Source: Helopsaltes ochotensis (taxonomy: Eukaryota > Chordata > Aves > Passeriformes > Locustellidae). Taken from it: 64,000 bases of DNA. The position numbers and the translations under genes are program-made. Position 1 is the first letter of the stretch; every line of letters starts with the position of its first letter. The notes beneath the pieces were generated by a model. That model was not told the origin of the DNA, did not search any database, and worked only from the letters and a program-made list of their open reading frames with translations. The stretch spans positions 434,001 through 498,000 of the forward strand of contig VXBM01000339.1 in NCBI GenBank assembly GCA_013400155.1. Reading direction: 5' to 3'. Positions 12,601 through 27,600 of this stretch are shown in pieces.

Positions 12601-15600
12601 GTGACACAATGGCATAAATGAGTGAACTGGTGATTTCTGTGTTGCCTTAACTATATATTGATTGTGTAAATCTGTGACATGTGGATTTAAATATATTGCA
12701 AGCAGAGTCAAGCTTCAAGTATTACTGAAAGCAGTGGCAGCTGCTCTGTTGTCAGGGAGAAGTGTGGGCCTGAACTGGAATATTAAGCAAGCCTGTTCCA
12801 GTCCAAAATGGGGAAATTTTATACCTAGAGTCCAAAATTTACAAGTATGAAAGCATTTTGCTAGTTTTTGTAATTAAGAGAAGCAGTAAGAGAAAAGTGA
12901 CAATGTAAAGCTATCTGGCAGACAGCAATAACTTACCTACACACGAGGTTCCATCATTAGGAACAAAAATTTCTTGACCGTTGCTGGGTTTGAAACCAGA
13001 CATACACGTGCAGTAATAACTTCCCTCTGTGTTTGTGCAATTGGCATGCTCTCCACAAGGCTGAGTAGCATTTTCACACTCGTTATCATCTACAAGACAC
13101 AAATTATGGAGAAATATATTTACATTTGATGGTTGAAGAAAGCAGCATTGTATAAGCTTAATTTAGCTCTTGTATAAGTCTTGAATGCTGAGCTGGCACT
13201 CTTGGTGTCTGTCTGTATAGTTTCCCCATTGCCAAGGATGTAATCAGGTGTTCAGCAGCACTCATCTGCCTCATCCTGTGTGAATCAACAAGTGAAGAAA
13301 CAGTGGGATAGTGAAATGAATGATTTAATTGGATATACACTTGGAATAAAGGTTTGAGAAAAATGCATGTTCTGCCATGCTTGTAACTGATAACATTTTT
13401 TTCCTATCCAAAAATCTACAGTAGAAAGTCGCTCTGAGGATGTGTCTGGGAATTCTGAATTATAAAAAGCAGAGGTCAAAAGGATTAAGAAAATCACCCC
13501 CTTCATTCTTTAACATCAAAGCAGAACCACTATAGCTAAATACACTTTTTTAATGGCCTATTTTTAAACATCTTCTGTGATATTTGTCAGCATTACTAGA
13601 AAAAAACCTCAAGAATTCATCCTACTGACTGGCCTGAGTTTCCAAGTATATTCTTTTTCTTAGTTATCCCAAAGATCTTAACAAAGAGATGAGCAGGATT
13701 CATGTCTTGAGCCTTAACTCTTCGCAATTGCTCTGCAAGTCATAATTTTTGTACCTGCAAATCCTCATGAACAATTTTACAGGGCTAATCCTGGGCCTCC
13801 AATGATACAGTGAAAAGGAGGGATGCACACAGCTTTGAGACTGTCATCTCTGCAGAGCCTCAGCATGTTTATGTCAGTGTGAGCATGGGGATCCAGAAAT
13901 CTTAATCAAAGGTCAAAACAAAATCGTAAACTCATACTCTGAACTGCATAGTTGACTCAATAAAACCATTTCCTCTCCAAAATCTTCCAAGGTTTCTGTT
14001 GTCTATTGAATAATTTTGAGACCAAACTTGAAAAAAAATTCAAGAACTTTCTTATCCAGACACACTACTTACCAAACCGAGAGAAATACTCACAATACTG
14101 ATAAATCCATCTTTCCAATAGCCCATTTCTTTTAAAGTACCCCAAAACCAAAAAAATCAATGAAAGTCTCCCAAAGAAGGTGACACTCAAGTGGAATTCT
14201 CTATTTTCTACATCGTGAGAAAGGAAAAGGGTTAAAGACTTCCTTTAAGTGTACTGGGATTTTGTTCCTGTTCTCAAGCAAAAGGTACTCATAACATGAT
14301 GAATGGCAGGAAAGAATTCTAACAGGGAGAGAAATAACAATTTATTGCAGAAGAGAAATGATAAAGGAGCATGACAGGGAGACACCCAAGGATGAGCTTT
14401 AGAAAGGTGCTCCTGCTTCCTGATGGTCAGAGTTCTCACAAGCTGTTTACAGAGATAGGATGCAGATAAGGAAAGTGTCACATAAGCTAGGGAAGTGACA
14501 AGATTAAAGTACAGCAAGAGCCATAAAGCCTTGCATGAATACATTTCTGGAACATAACTTAGTCAAAACCCTCAGCATAACTCTAACAGGACATTTTTTG
14601 AGTTTTGAAGTCTAACATGATTTTGAATGTGACTCAGTTGACTCAGACATGCAAATATCAATTCAGAGCTGCAGTTTTCCTCAGGGGAATTTGGGTCAAC
14701 AGTATCAAATGGATTATGCTCATTAAAACTAAAATTTAATGTAATTTAATGAGGAATCCAAGTATAAAAGCACTGTGCCAACACACGTCAACAATATTTA
14801 TTCTACAGCCTTGGTATTCATGAGAATACAGCAGAGGATGTGTATGATTTGGATCTTAAAGAATGCCAAAATCAAACCTAATTAGCCTAAGTGGAATTAT
14901 GATGGGAAGGAAAAAGTGTGATGTTGATCCTAGTTCAAAAAAACTATGAGAATTTGAAAAATCTGGTTTGTCACGGAGCATTGCAGAGACCAGGTCTCAG
15001 AAAACTTTGCAAACCTTGATTAGAGGGTTCACTTCTAATGTGTTTTGTGTGTGTCTGACTCCTTTGCAACCCAAATTTGCTCCCAGACCCCAGTGTTTAG
15101 TGACAACAAAAAAAGAGTGGACTACCCGATTATAGTTGTAAAATAAATTTGATCTTGGGAAAATATTACGGATTCTAGAAAAAAGTATGTGTTGACTTTG
15201 GAAAGCTCGTGGGATTGCAATCTTGGAAGATGAGAAGTAGAAGGTCACTGATGGTGGCAGGACTTGATTTAAAGTAGAGGAATAACAGAGTTAAGGAGTC
15301 TAAAGGCTACAAGCAAGAACATTTCTTTTGGAGTTTTTTCTAGGAGTTCAATTATAGTCCTCGATATCTGGCAATATTACCTTTCTCAGGTGGTCCAAAG
15401 GATTTGTAAGCCAAATTAAAATGATTCATAGAGTGGTTATCAATAAATTCTCTACAATTATTCCTAAATAACTTCAGTGGATTATTGGTGTTTTTTCTCA
15501 ATATTTATGTTGTCTGCGAGGGATTTAACAGTGACTATATGGCCTTGTTAAGCTTGCTTATTGAGAGATCTTTCAGATCACTACAGAAACATTTTGAACA

Positions 15601-18600
15601 CTGAAGAACAGCAGTAACTTACATTGCAAACACAAGAATGAATGTTTTAAAGAGTTAAATTCATATGACGCTTTCTTTTCACTATTCCCATGGTCTAAAG
15701 TAATACTGAGCAGACTGTGCCGGGGGATAATTTACTGGACCACATCCTGCTTGCATTGAAATTAATGACACAAAAGTTGTAAGTAGCTATGGAAAACTAC
15801 TAGCTTAATGACAAATGCAAGAGAAGAAGTTTGAAAAAAACAGAAAGGATTTTCATATACAGTCTATTGAAACTTTTTTACACAAAATATTCTACAAGAT
15901 AAAAAATGATGGCAAAAATATTATCGAGTTCTCTGTGTAAACAACCTGAATTTTTTATTCATACAGCACTCCAATGAGGAGCCCAGGGGCTTAAAGTAAT
16001 ATTCCAAATTTTGCATGATTTATATAATTTGATTTGTGAATGTCAGGAAGAAACAATGGGACTTATAGATAAAAATGTGTTTTTAAATAAAATTTTCTGC
16101 CTACACAGAAAGGATACTTTAAGTGACAGCACTCATATAAACTACCTGATTTGTTGCTACCTAATTTAATTACAGCATGTGCATTTAATGCTGCACAGAC
16201 ACTCATTGAACACTGCAGGCAGTATTTCGGGAATACACATTGCTGTAAAGATTTTTTGTCTCCAGTAAATTACGAAAAATTTGGAGACTTTAGAGACATG
16301 ACTAGCCAAATGACAAGGTTAATTATCATGGCTAGATGGTAATGTTGCATTCAAGTCTGATACACAAGGCGTTTTCTGAATACCGACACTGGCTTGAGAA
16401 ATGCCAGTGGGGGCATGGAGCGGGTTGTTGGGATTCTAGGTTTGGTTGGTTTTTTTGGGTTGCTTTCCATTTTTGGTTAGTTATTTTTTTACATGGCAGT
16501 TCTGTGATTTGAATTGCTCTACAATCTCATAATTACCAATCAAAATGTAAGGAAGTTTATAAATAATTTCCAAGGAAATTTGTGTTGAGTAACTCAAAGA
16601 CATGTGGGAGATATAGGAATGTGTGCCTGAATACTCATAGGATGTCTACATGGTAGAGTTGTATAATAAAATCTATTTTCCATTTTTACCTTAAAATTGC
16701 AGCTAGCATGTATTTTACTGTACATAAATGTCATTATAGTTAGAATCAACTACTGTTACAGTAATCAATGTAATGTAATCATACCTCTTGAGAATGTATT
16801 ATGGATTTTCAAAAGGAAAAAATAGAAAAAAAAAATGAAAAGCTGATATATCCCTCTAGAGCTCTATTTTGATTTGAGCTAGTAATTCTGTTTTAAAACA
16901 CTTGTGCTCATCAATATGAGTACATTTCTGTATAGAGAACATTAAATTCTTTTAGAAACTTTAAAACATACCAATGCAAAAAAGAAGAATGATTTGTGTA
17001 TTTTAGGGTCATGATGCCCTTGGAAACTTGAGGAATCTGACAAAATTTTAGGAGAAAAAAAAGCAACCTGAAACATTTCCTTTGTTGTATTCCATATCCC
17101 TTTTAAAGTGCAAGATTTACCGTGCCATATATGGCAAATATATGGTATTTTAATAATGTGTGGTTATGAAATTATAACTACAATTGGAAAACAGCTACAA
17201 AATTACATTATTTGGTTTTTTCTTTGACAAGCATTGGAAAATTCTTTGAGTTATCAATTTTGGATAGAAGATTTATGTAATACTGTTTGCATATTTACTT
17301 GAAAACTATCATGAGGAAAGGTCTTTTGGGTACTGGATTTATCAAACAGCTATGAAAGATTTTCATTGCACTCAGCACATCTCTGTGATAGGCTTTTTGA
17401 TGATATGATGACATATAATATGAAGAGTTAGTTTTGGGGTGAAATTTGTCATACCGATTCACAACCACACAAAAGCTTTTCTTGTTTTACTTTTTATAAA
17501 TTTTGAAATAAATTGTTCCTGCCTTCACTTCAAGTAACAAACAAACAAGGTAGAAATCCAAAGTTAAACAGAATGATTTGTGCATCTTCAGTCCTCCCCA
17601 ATTATGCAAAATGAGAGTTTTGTAGAAATGAAGAGAAAATGAAGGACTCCTGACCAGAGCTTGAATTTGTTAACTTGAGTTTTCCCAAAGCCACGCTGGA
17701 ACGAGCATAGGCCCAATGCTGTGTTTTTTTCATGTTTACTGAAGCCTGGTTACTAAGGACTACAAGAAGCTCTCAGGCTACAATATATGCACATTCTGTT
17801 TAGCGCGTTCCCCGCGTGACGTAAAGTTAATGCAATTAAAACATCAACAATTTAGTTTTCCCTAATCCACGGAAACCTATGTGTGGAAAGCAAGCACGGC
17901 TGGAGGGCTCTGGGCGTACCCGTGTGTCAGGACGGACTCTGTCTCTGGACACACGGTGTGAGGGGCGGCCAGCGGCGGGGGGAAGGACGGGCGGCCGCGG
18001 CGGCCGGGGAATACACGGATCCACCGCATCCGCTCTCTCTGACAGGAGCCTCTGCTGCCGAGCCCCTGGGGAATCCAGAACTACCCTTCCCCAGTGTAAC
18101 CCTCGCGGGAGAACAGGCCTTGAAGTGCCTCACTTAACCCCTCAAAAGCAAGGAAATGAAAGGCTTCCTGTAAAACAAATTCCAGTGCTACTCCCCCCGC
18201 TGTGCTCAGCTTGTCTGGAGGTCTCAGAACAGTGGGTGATTTTACATACATTACTTCAGTGCTGCAGGACTGCATCTACTGCCATCAAAGCCCGAGTTAA
18301 GAACAGCAATACCATTAACAGCCTTGCCTTGCCTTTCTTGTGATTTGTTTCCATTAATGGCAATTTAACACAATTTGTTTATGATTCTCCAAGGATTCGG
18401 CATTCGAGCTTGGTCTAAATCAGCATGAAAGAGCAGATGCTTAGAATAACCACTTGAGACTGTAGAGACTGGGCTGGAAATCTCATTTCAATATGAATTG
18501 CTTTCATAATGAGCCTGATTCATCTTTGTCCTACACCTGGGCAGGGAACCATGCAGTTGCTGCATAGGAAGTCTTGCCACTGCAAGCTCTGCCTTGTTAA

Positions 18601-21600
18601 GATTTCACATTTCCCTACCCCCCTCAAGAGCTTTTCACAATGCCTTCTTAGGTGTTTTGTAGCTTGGCAGGAGTTTTTAACTCGTTTTAATTTGGTGGCC
18701 CTGCAACTAGCTGGTCTCCTATAAGGTCTTAGTACAGCAAACAAATATTTTCTCTCACATCTTCACATGCTATGTGTATATAGAGAGGTGAATTCAGATC
18801 AGCAGTTCTTTCATGTCTGGTTGAACGAAAGGGCCTCACAACAGAAAATTCCCTTAGTCCCAATTTAAGGAACAGACTAGAACAGTTTAAAAGAAGGAGG
18901 AAAGGAAAGTTTCCTTCATATTAAAATCACACTCAGGTTGAGTTTGAGAGAGTGGACAAGGTTTGGAGAGGTTAATAGACTATCTCAACAGTTTCCCTCA
19001 TCTCTTGCTGATATTTCCAGACATTACAAATTAAACACGAACAGCATTTATTATCGGGTAAGTGCCAGTGATGAAATTGTCATTTGTTTAGCCACAGACA
19101 ACACCCTGCCTTTTCAACACTTGTGAAATACCAGAAAAAGGAAATCTATAATTTGTGATCACTCATATGTGAAGAATGGGGTTGTGGAGGGGTGTATATC
19201 ATTAAAGGTACTAATGTTGACTGGAAACAAACCATTTACCCAGAGAGGCATCTGCAAGAATTTAAGAACAGAGGGGAACAAGGTGCTTAAATCAGTGAAA
19301 CAGAAGTAAAAGGGGGATTAAATAATTGAAGGAGGGAATAAATGTTGAATGGTCCTTTTGCACTTTTTCCCCATCACTTCCTCCCCTGCACCTCTGGAGA
19401 GGAGAGGTCTACATGCAGTGCATCAACACCCTCCCAACACTCTCCCAGAAGAGACCTCATTGCTGCACTGACCCACAGAGATTCAGCAAGAAAACTTCAG
19501 AGCTGCAAGTGCAGAGTATCAGTTTGGGTATCCAAACCACAGATTAGTTATTTATTATCTGACTAACACCCCTTCCCTGAGCGGGTCATGAGGGGAAGAC
19601 CTGGGAGTGTTATGAAGATTCAGCCTTTCCACTGCAGGCAAAACTCGGAGCTGGTCAGGCATCCCCTCTTTGTGGAGAGCAGAGTCTCAGGTGCCTGTCA
19701 GGGGTCTGGGTGTTGAGCACAGCCCAAGTGACAGCTCAGGCGCAAGGGACAAGGTGCTGCCACTCACTCTTCAGGGTAGCAGACCATGACCTCCTGTATC
19801 TGGAGTGCTCCAGGATCCCCTTCTGCCTTTCTCCCAGGAACATGGCATTAATTTACCAGCTGGTCTGATGAGTGAGCTGTTAAAATGCAATGTTAAAGAA
19901 GGAGAGAGATTGTAGCAGAGTAATGTCAGTACAGTGGGAAAAAGCCCCAAAATAGGTTGAAGATGGTCTGCTAAAGTTGCAAGACTGGTTTTTGAGGTGA
20001 GAAGTTGTGACTAGATGAATTATGTGGAAAACTGGTTAATAAATACTGAACAGGAGTGGATAAAAAATAATCCCAATTTCAGTTCCAGTTGCATGCAGCT
20101 CCTGGTTGGCTGTATTCTGAACTCAAACAACACAATGCTCACATCTGACAGGATGTGAATGAGTGAGATGTCACGACTCAAATCTAAACATTTTGGTCCC
20201 ACACAAGAGATTAGACAGAAGGAAAGCAGCTTAGGAAACAGTCTGATTAAGGGGGAATAAAAGCTTCCCTTCCAGCCAACACTGTCCTAAATTTCAAAAC
20301 AAAAAATATATTTATTCAGAAAACACAGCCAGGAAATGCGTCAGCACTTTACAGCTTGAATATGAAATGCAGATTGGGGCCATCATGGTGTGGGTGAGCA
20401 AGATTGAAGAAGGTGTAACTGAGAGACAGTACAGCTTGACTGAGTCATGGGAACATTGAGCATTATCTAATGAGCTTTATCAAACTTGCTACAAACATGC
20501 AGCAAAGGCTATGATAAGAAATGGTGCTGTTGTGTGTCAGGATGTGGGCTTATCATCCTTCAGTCACTCAGAACTACATCTTGGGGTCTGGAACCTCACC
20601 TGGCAACAGCAGCACTGTGTTCCCACTGTGCCAGCTGGGGCAGCAGAGGCTGGCAGCACCCCTGTGCACCAGTGCTGCTCTGGGAGCCTCTGCAAAGCAC
20701 AAAGGGCAGTATCAAGCATTTAACATCAGTGACACTGTGAGGTGTGTGAGCTTGTTGCACAGGTGGCACACAGTGATGGACACAAAGGAATAAGTACGTG
20801 GAATTCTGCAATGATTCATAAAATAAATGAATTTTTCTCAGGCACAGAGCTAGCTGGTTATGGTAGTTTCAGTTGGAGTTGATGGGATCCATTTGTTTGG
20901 GGTGGTTCGTATTATACATTTAGGAGCCAGAAATTAAGACTAGGTTGCTGAGTTCCTCCCTGGGATGGGCAGACAGGTGTGTTTGAACTAAAGGACAAGC
21001 TCAGGTTCATATCTAATTCTGAAGCAAGCTTTTCTGAAGCAAGCAGACTTGCTCCATTGCTCCTTGTGGCAGGCTCAGAAATACCAGGACTGTTTCTGCA
21101 TTTCTTTCCAAGTGAATATGCTCATGTTTGGTTTAAGTGTGTGAAAATTCTGTTTCCAAAAAAGAATCTGACCTCAAACTCACAAGTGCCCAAGGAGCGA
21201 CCCCCGTTAACCTACGCAGGAGCAAAGGGGCAAAACCTGGCAAGTGCAGAAGTCAAGAATGAAGACCACATTGCTCTTCCTTTCCTCTCCCCACACTGAT
21301 TTAATCACAAAACCTAACCTCAACATCCTGGCAGACACCCTGTGTCAAAGCTCTCTACTTTAGGATTAGACAATGTAATTGAGACACGTCATTAGTTTCT
21401 TGGTTCACCTTCTTCAAAAACAAGGAATTAACACAAAGTGAAGTGCAGCTGAATGGGGATATGCTGGATTTGAACTGCTGGCAGTGTGCAGGTATCAGTG
21501 TTTTTCTGAATGCTACCAGCAGAAATTTAAAGGAAGTTTTTCAAACTTCACTGTTATTAAATGACATATTTTCCCATCAAGCTTTCATTTTTGTTGCTAA

Positions 21601-24600
21601 CTTGCTTGTTTTCACTGAAAAACATCTTTAACTGAAAAGTAAAACAGGACATGCACAATCAGAATATTTTTTGCTTAAAGGAAAATGAGCAGCACAGCAG
21701 TCCCTGTACTGAAAGGGATTTGCCAGTAGATAACTATGCAGAACTGAATGGGAGCCTAAATAGAAGTTCTGTTTCGGCACCGCAAATAAAACTGCATTAA
21801 AAAAAACAACAAAGAAAACCAGAAATCCAACCACACCTGAAATAAACTACAGCCAGACAATATTTGCATTCTAATTTCTCACAGATTTCCCATTGCATTT
21901 TCCATTTTCCATAATGCTGGCATAGAATCAGCACCATCCGTGAAAGTAGATATATTGGAATGTGAGAGTGAAGTCTTGATTACATTAACTCTTTCTTCAG
22001 AGTATTTACTTATTCTGTGTACACATATCTGTCCAATACTCCTATAGCCCCTGTATTAATACTATTAAGGAAAATAAGACTCAAAGTTGTTCAATTACTA
22101 ATGCACCTGGTTCTAGTTATTTCCAGCACTAATTTCTCAAAACTCTGCTTGCAGAACTTTCTGAAACACATAAACTCAGTATGACAGAATTTTTTGCATG
22201 TTCCATCAGAACCATAAACACTCTTGTAGAGGACACAATTTTCCAGTAGCTGCAAAGAGGTTGTACATTACCATGCACCAAGTCTTGTGATCTATCTGAT
22301 CTTTAGATGTTAAATGCATCTAAATCTAGATCTAGATGGATGTCTCCTACAGACAGTTACAGAGGGTATCACTCAGAGGCAGTGATCTCTCTGGTTTCCT
22401 CAACAGTGACCCATCAAAAAGCAGGTGAAACAAAGCTAGAGGTCAGGGTGAACATTAATTCCTACATCTCACATTTCCAGACCGCCTTCCTGGTCCAAGG
22501 GAGATGAGCTCTGTCCATTTACATTTACCATTTTATCAGCATTTTTGGAAGAGAAAAGAGGAGCTGAATTTTACTTAGAAGGCTTTTGCTAAATCCTAAA
22601 TTTAGAACTGTAGCATGAAGACTTTCTTTGGGCAACAAGGACAGCTAGACATGTAGAAAGGACAGCTGGGCTCCTCACTGTTCAGCTTTTGAATCTGCCG
22701 CTTAAAAACAGGTAGTACATTATGAAGCCCAGGTGTCATCGTGCTACATTGTTTTCTAAAGGACAAATTTATTGCAGATAATTTCCTGTAACATATCTGA
22801 AACAGTATTAAGAACATTTCTTGCTTTTCAGATGTGTACTATGTTCCATTTTGGATTTAAAAAGCAGAACACAATAAAAGATGCGGTAAAACTTCTTTGA
22901 GAGAGGTAGTAACTCAACATGGAAGACCATAAAACAGTGACTACAGAAGCTATTTCTTTTCATTGTGGAACAGTATTCATTGATTTCTGAAACCACAGGC
23001 AGGCTAATTATGCTCTGAGTGGATGGAGTACCTTAAGGAGTCTGGTCTGGGCACCAGAAACACAAGAGATCACTATTTACTTTTGTCAAACCCAACTTAA
23101 AGTACTAAAGACAGGAGTATCTTGACAAAATTTGATTGCCACTCTTCAGGAGGTTAGATGACGTGACCTAATCCAGCTCTGTGAGACACTTGGACCTATA
23201 ATGCTCTAAGCTAATATTAGGGTTAGGTCATTAGAAGAAGATACTACAATAGCAAATAACAGCTTTATTGATTTTATTTTTAAATTAAAAAAATTACATG
23301 TGAAATATTCATCTTCCACAGTGGCCCACATAGCTTTCATTTGGCTTGATGACTATGCTTTTTATATTAGTCCTATTTGTAAGTTATCCCATTTAAATGT
23401 TCTGGAATTCAATAGCTTCACTTCTGGATAACAGACTAAATCACAAAAGGAAATCATTTCAATCTATAACTGAGAAAAGCCATTAATTGCTGGAATACAT
23501 CCAGTCTCCAAACCTGAAGATATCAAATATGGTCTGGCAAGGAGGAGACAATTAGGCTGAGGAATTCTACCCAGAGGGAAAACATGCCAGCATTATTTCA
23601 TCTGGACTAATGACTACAACAATAACCACTGAAGTATTTCCAGCTACTGTCAATGCTGCAAGTATTTAACTCCATGCTCAAAATATCTTAACTACTGACA
23701 GTGATATTCTCAGCAACTGACCCTAGTGGATGATTTCAGAAAAAAAATCACTATAAAATCCTACAGGTTTTGATGTTGTGTATTCCCCATCCCCTCCTCA
23801 TCCCCCACCCCCTTTTTTTTTTTTCTTTTGATGTGAATTAAAGCTAAATGTAATGGTGGAACAGGAGGTTACAAAACTTAGAAGTTAGGTCTGTGGTACT
23901 GCTTGGCTCAGTTAAAAGGATGCAGGTATTTGGATGGTTATGATGGCTTTCCCATATAATAGCCAGATATCATCTCAGTGGAATTCGCTAATTTGAAAAG
24001 CATCTAGCTCTCCTCCTTTCTGTAGCAACCTCTTCCAAAAACCAAACTGCTCTTAAGGCCAAATTTCCTCTTTCATCTGTCCCTCCTGAAACATACAGCT
24101 TTGAAGTGATGGAACTCATGATCTCCTCATGCCAAATAGTCTGGGTAGCTCTTTCTGGACCTTTTTTCTAAGGCATAAAATCTGGAAAATTTTAGCTGCA
24201 TGTCAAACAGCAGAATAAGCTAAGTTGCTCAGATCTCTTAATTAATTTTGAGTGTGAGGGGAGTACATGGCATCCTAAATCAATCTAAACCCTTGCTGAC
24301 TACACTAACAACTCTACTCTTCATTAGTTAATGCATCCTAGGTTGAAATATTCTATTTATTCATAATCACTGTTGTCTACATAAATGTGTCATTTTCTAG
24401 TGAAGGTTTTTATTCGCAGAAACACGGGTTAAAGGACTTTCTTATCCCAAAGATACAAAACACTTAGTAGGCAAAAGGATAAAATTCCATTAAAAACATA
24501 TCTAGAGTTTGGACAGAAGTAATACATATACCATGGAATAAAGTTGGAACGTGGCACTAGTCAGAGATGAAAACTCTTTTAAGTTTGTCTGCCATAATAC

Positions 24601-27600
24601 AACCTGCCACACGAAGTGTCATTATGTGCATTTTATGCCTGGGAGTGCTGACAGGCGGGAGGGTGTGGATGTGTTGTACAAATGCTGTGTATCTTTTGGC
24701 AAGAGCAGACATGCTGTATGCCTCACCGGGGGGCTGCAGGAGCTCAGAGGTGTGTCCTACCACAGGCAGTGATGCTGCAGTAGTGCTGCTCTCTAGCCAG
24801 GGTAATTTGCCCCTAAAACCCGGGCTCTGTTATCATCTGTTATCCACAGCAGCACAGCCGCGCCGCCGCTCGCTGCCGCTTGACCTGGCTCATCCAGCAC
24901 TGCACTCTCTCAGCTCAGCACTCGGAGAAAAACCCCCAGTTACAAAGCACAGAGAAAACACTGCTGCCACTGCTTAAAGAGAAGGGTATAATTTACCTAC
25001 TTAGATGACAGAGGAGGAGGATTGTCATAAGGTACTGAACAAATGCATGTAAAACACAATAGATTTCCACCGGCTGCCATGCTGAGGTTCCATCTGAGAG
25101 GGAGGCGCTGCAGAAATTTTCAGTGGTCTTGTTTCTCAGTATTACTCAGCTTCAAAGTTACCAGCAGGAAAGGCTAAAAACTTGCTTCCCAAGAAAATGA
25201 CTCAAAAGTACAAGAAGAGCCTTCCCTTCACATATTGAAACAAACCCCTCAAAGTAAGTGCCTAAAGCTAAGTTCAAGCAAAAATAATCAAGATAAATAT
25301 TACAATTACTGAATCAACTAAACTTGTAGAAGCATTGGGTAGATTTCTGCAGCATGTTAATTATCCCTGAAAACTGGGCCGTTTATTGGAAATGTGGTGA
25401 AGTGCTGTAAGCTGCAGTAAAGATGGTTACTTTGTTTTCAATCCAGGAAAACTACTACATCATGTATCAAATGTTTTATTCATCAAAAGAAGTCATTGCC
25501 TTTTGTCCTCTGCACTTGCCTGTGAATGCATCAGTACAGGCAATTCTATAGGATAGCCTCAAATTTGCTCCAAAAGTCCTAACACAATCAAAGTACTGAA
25601 AATCCCAGTTTCAGTTTGTTGGGAAACGTTAGCTGTGCTTGGAATTATTGCAAATTTTATGTTATTTTAAGCATTAAACTTTTCACTTAGGTAGGTTTAC
25701 ACCTGCAATCTAAATTTAGACTATGGGCACAAAAAGTAGCGTTTAAAAAAACATTCCTTTTCAAATGGTCAAGCTGTTATATAAGAAAATAATATATTAG
25801 AGCTCAAATTCTTATACCAGCTGCCTTGGCTCTAGACCAGGCATAAAGTTAACCTCCAGGACCTCCTCCAGAGACTCACTGAAAGATCTGGGATACAGAA
25901 CAGCTGGAGCCAGGGAAAAGGGCATGTTGGGGATGGGTCAGCATGCCATGGTTTGGGAAGGCTGATATTTTACAGAGGGCTGACTATTGTTCAGAGGAGT
26001 GTTTTACCAGTCCTAAAATCTACATAGGGATTTGAGTAAAGAAAGTGCATGCCTTTCCTCTTAACTGGTGACATCCATGTTACAGCTGCTAGACACAACA
26101 GGCAGAGGCACCCTGTGAGTTAAGGCTCAGGCAAGAAGGGAAAATTGTTTTCTAAGCAGGCCCCACTCTTAGGCCATTAAACTGCAAGATAATGATGGGT
26201 TTTTGAGGAGCAACAAATTTCTTTAGAACTTCATTTGGTGCCTGTTTTAGCCAAAGGCTGCTGTGTTGTGATATTTTATGTTTAAATGTACCCTACTCTG
26301 ACAAACCACCAAAGTCTTTAAAGTCTTCTCATCTTTATTGCAGACAGTACTTTGATCTCAATGCCAGAAAAGGTCAACACAAGAACTTCAGAATTAGACT
26401 TGTTTACATCCAACATAAAATACAAATATATGAATGTGGCAAGGACATCTCAGGCAGATTAAATAAGGCCACGTTTTCCTAGTTCCCCTCAAAATGTTTT
26501 TGTTTTTGCCAACCATTGTGCAAGCAATATCATCATCAAATCCAATTGAAATTCACTTTCCCCCTCAAAATGCTTCATCAATCATAGCCCAGAAGGGCTC
26601 TGTCATAGGATAATTGCAACTTGGCGTACCAACAAAGAGCATCCCAACATCGTCAGCTTCCTTATCTATACAATAGGCAGGGATGACAGCCATTTTATTA
26701 GCTGAGATATTGTTACCCCCATCAGATAAAATAGCATGTTTTGTTGCTTTGATGTTTTCTGTCACCAGAACAGAGCTGTCATTTCCAACTGCATGTTTAG
26801 AGAATGGCTGTGGTAGCAGCTTATGTTCCCTCACAGCACCCCTGCCCAGACATCTCACAGAGTCAAGGGATGTACTAATTGCACCTTATCAGAAAGGAAT
26901 GGGAAGACCAAACAGAGTTTCTGCCACAGTAATTTCTAGCCAAGACATAATTGTGGAGTAATTTCTTGTCTAAATACTTTTCCTTGAGGAAGAAAAAATC
27001 ACCAGAGAGTGAATTCCATCTGAAAGCAGCCAGCTGAGAAGCCACACAAAAAATGATTTCAGCCATCCCTGTTCCACTGTCTCCACCTACAGTATTACTA
27101 ATCCACAGAATATTTAGTGAATTAAAATAACATTTGGGGTAACTACTTACCTTTAACAATTTTCCACAATAACAGAAATTGTAGCACTCAGAAATATGTA
27201 TCTTGCTTCCACATGCCTGGTCAGATCATGCAGACTTTGAAGGCTAACAAAAAATCTGTCATGCAGAGCAATATGCAAACCCATTTAATTTTCTATTTAA
27301 ATTCTTCCTGAGAGAGTGGACTTTTCTTGAATTTCAAAACAGCAAGCCTGTTAACCAAACTCCGAAGGTGGAAAAGTCTGCTTGTCGACACTGGGCTTAT
27401 CTCGCTGCACCATCACTTGGGCAATAATTATATGAAGTGCTGTAGACATAATTTAATAATTCAACATTTGCCTACTGCTACTGAAGACTTCCCGTCTATA
27501 CTAAGCACAGGGAAGTGCTCTGGACTGTCCAGTGGACTGCATGACAAATGCTGTCCACATCTTTTATGCCAGCATGGCTTTAGCACACCACTTTGTGATG

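Noticed and set aside
17836..18343. Overlapping open frames on both strands (up to 154 codons)
   Set aside because: They coincide with the CpG-rich patch, where stop codons are rare. Their Arg/Gly/Pro-rich sequences match base composition rather than a protein family.
24567..24977. 136-codon plus-strand open frame with a short GC-rich end
   Set aside because: No family resemblance. Frames on the opposite strand are equally open.
26565..26858. 97-codon minus-strand open frame with a fairly protein-like composition
   Set aside because: I could not link it to any family, and no splice sites or neighbouring exons support it.
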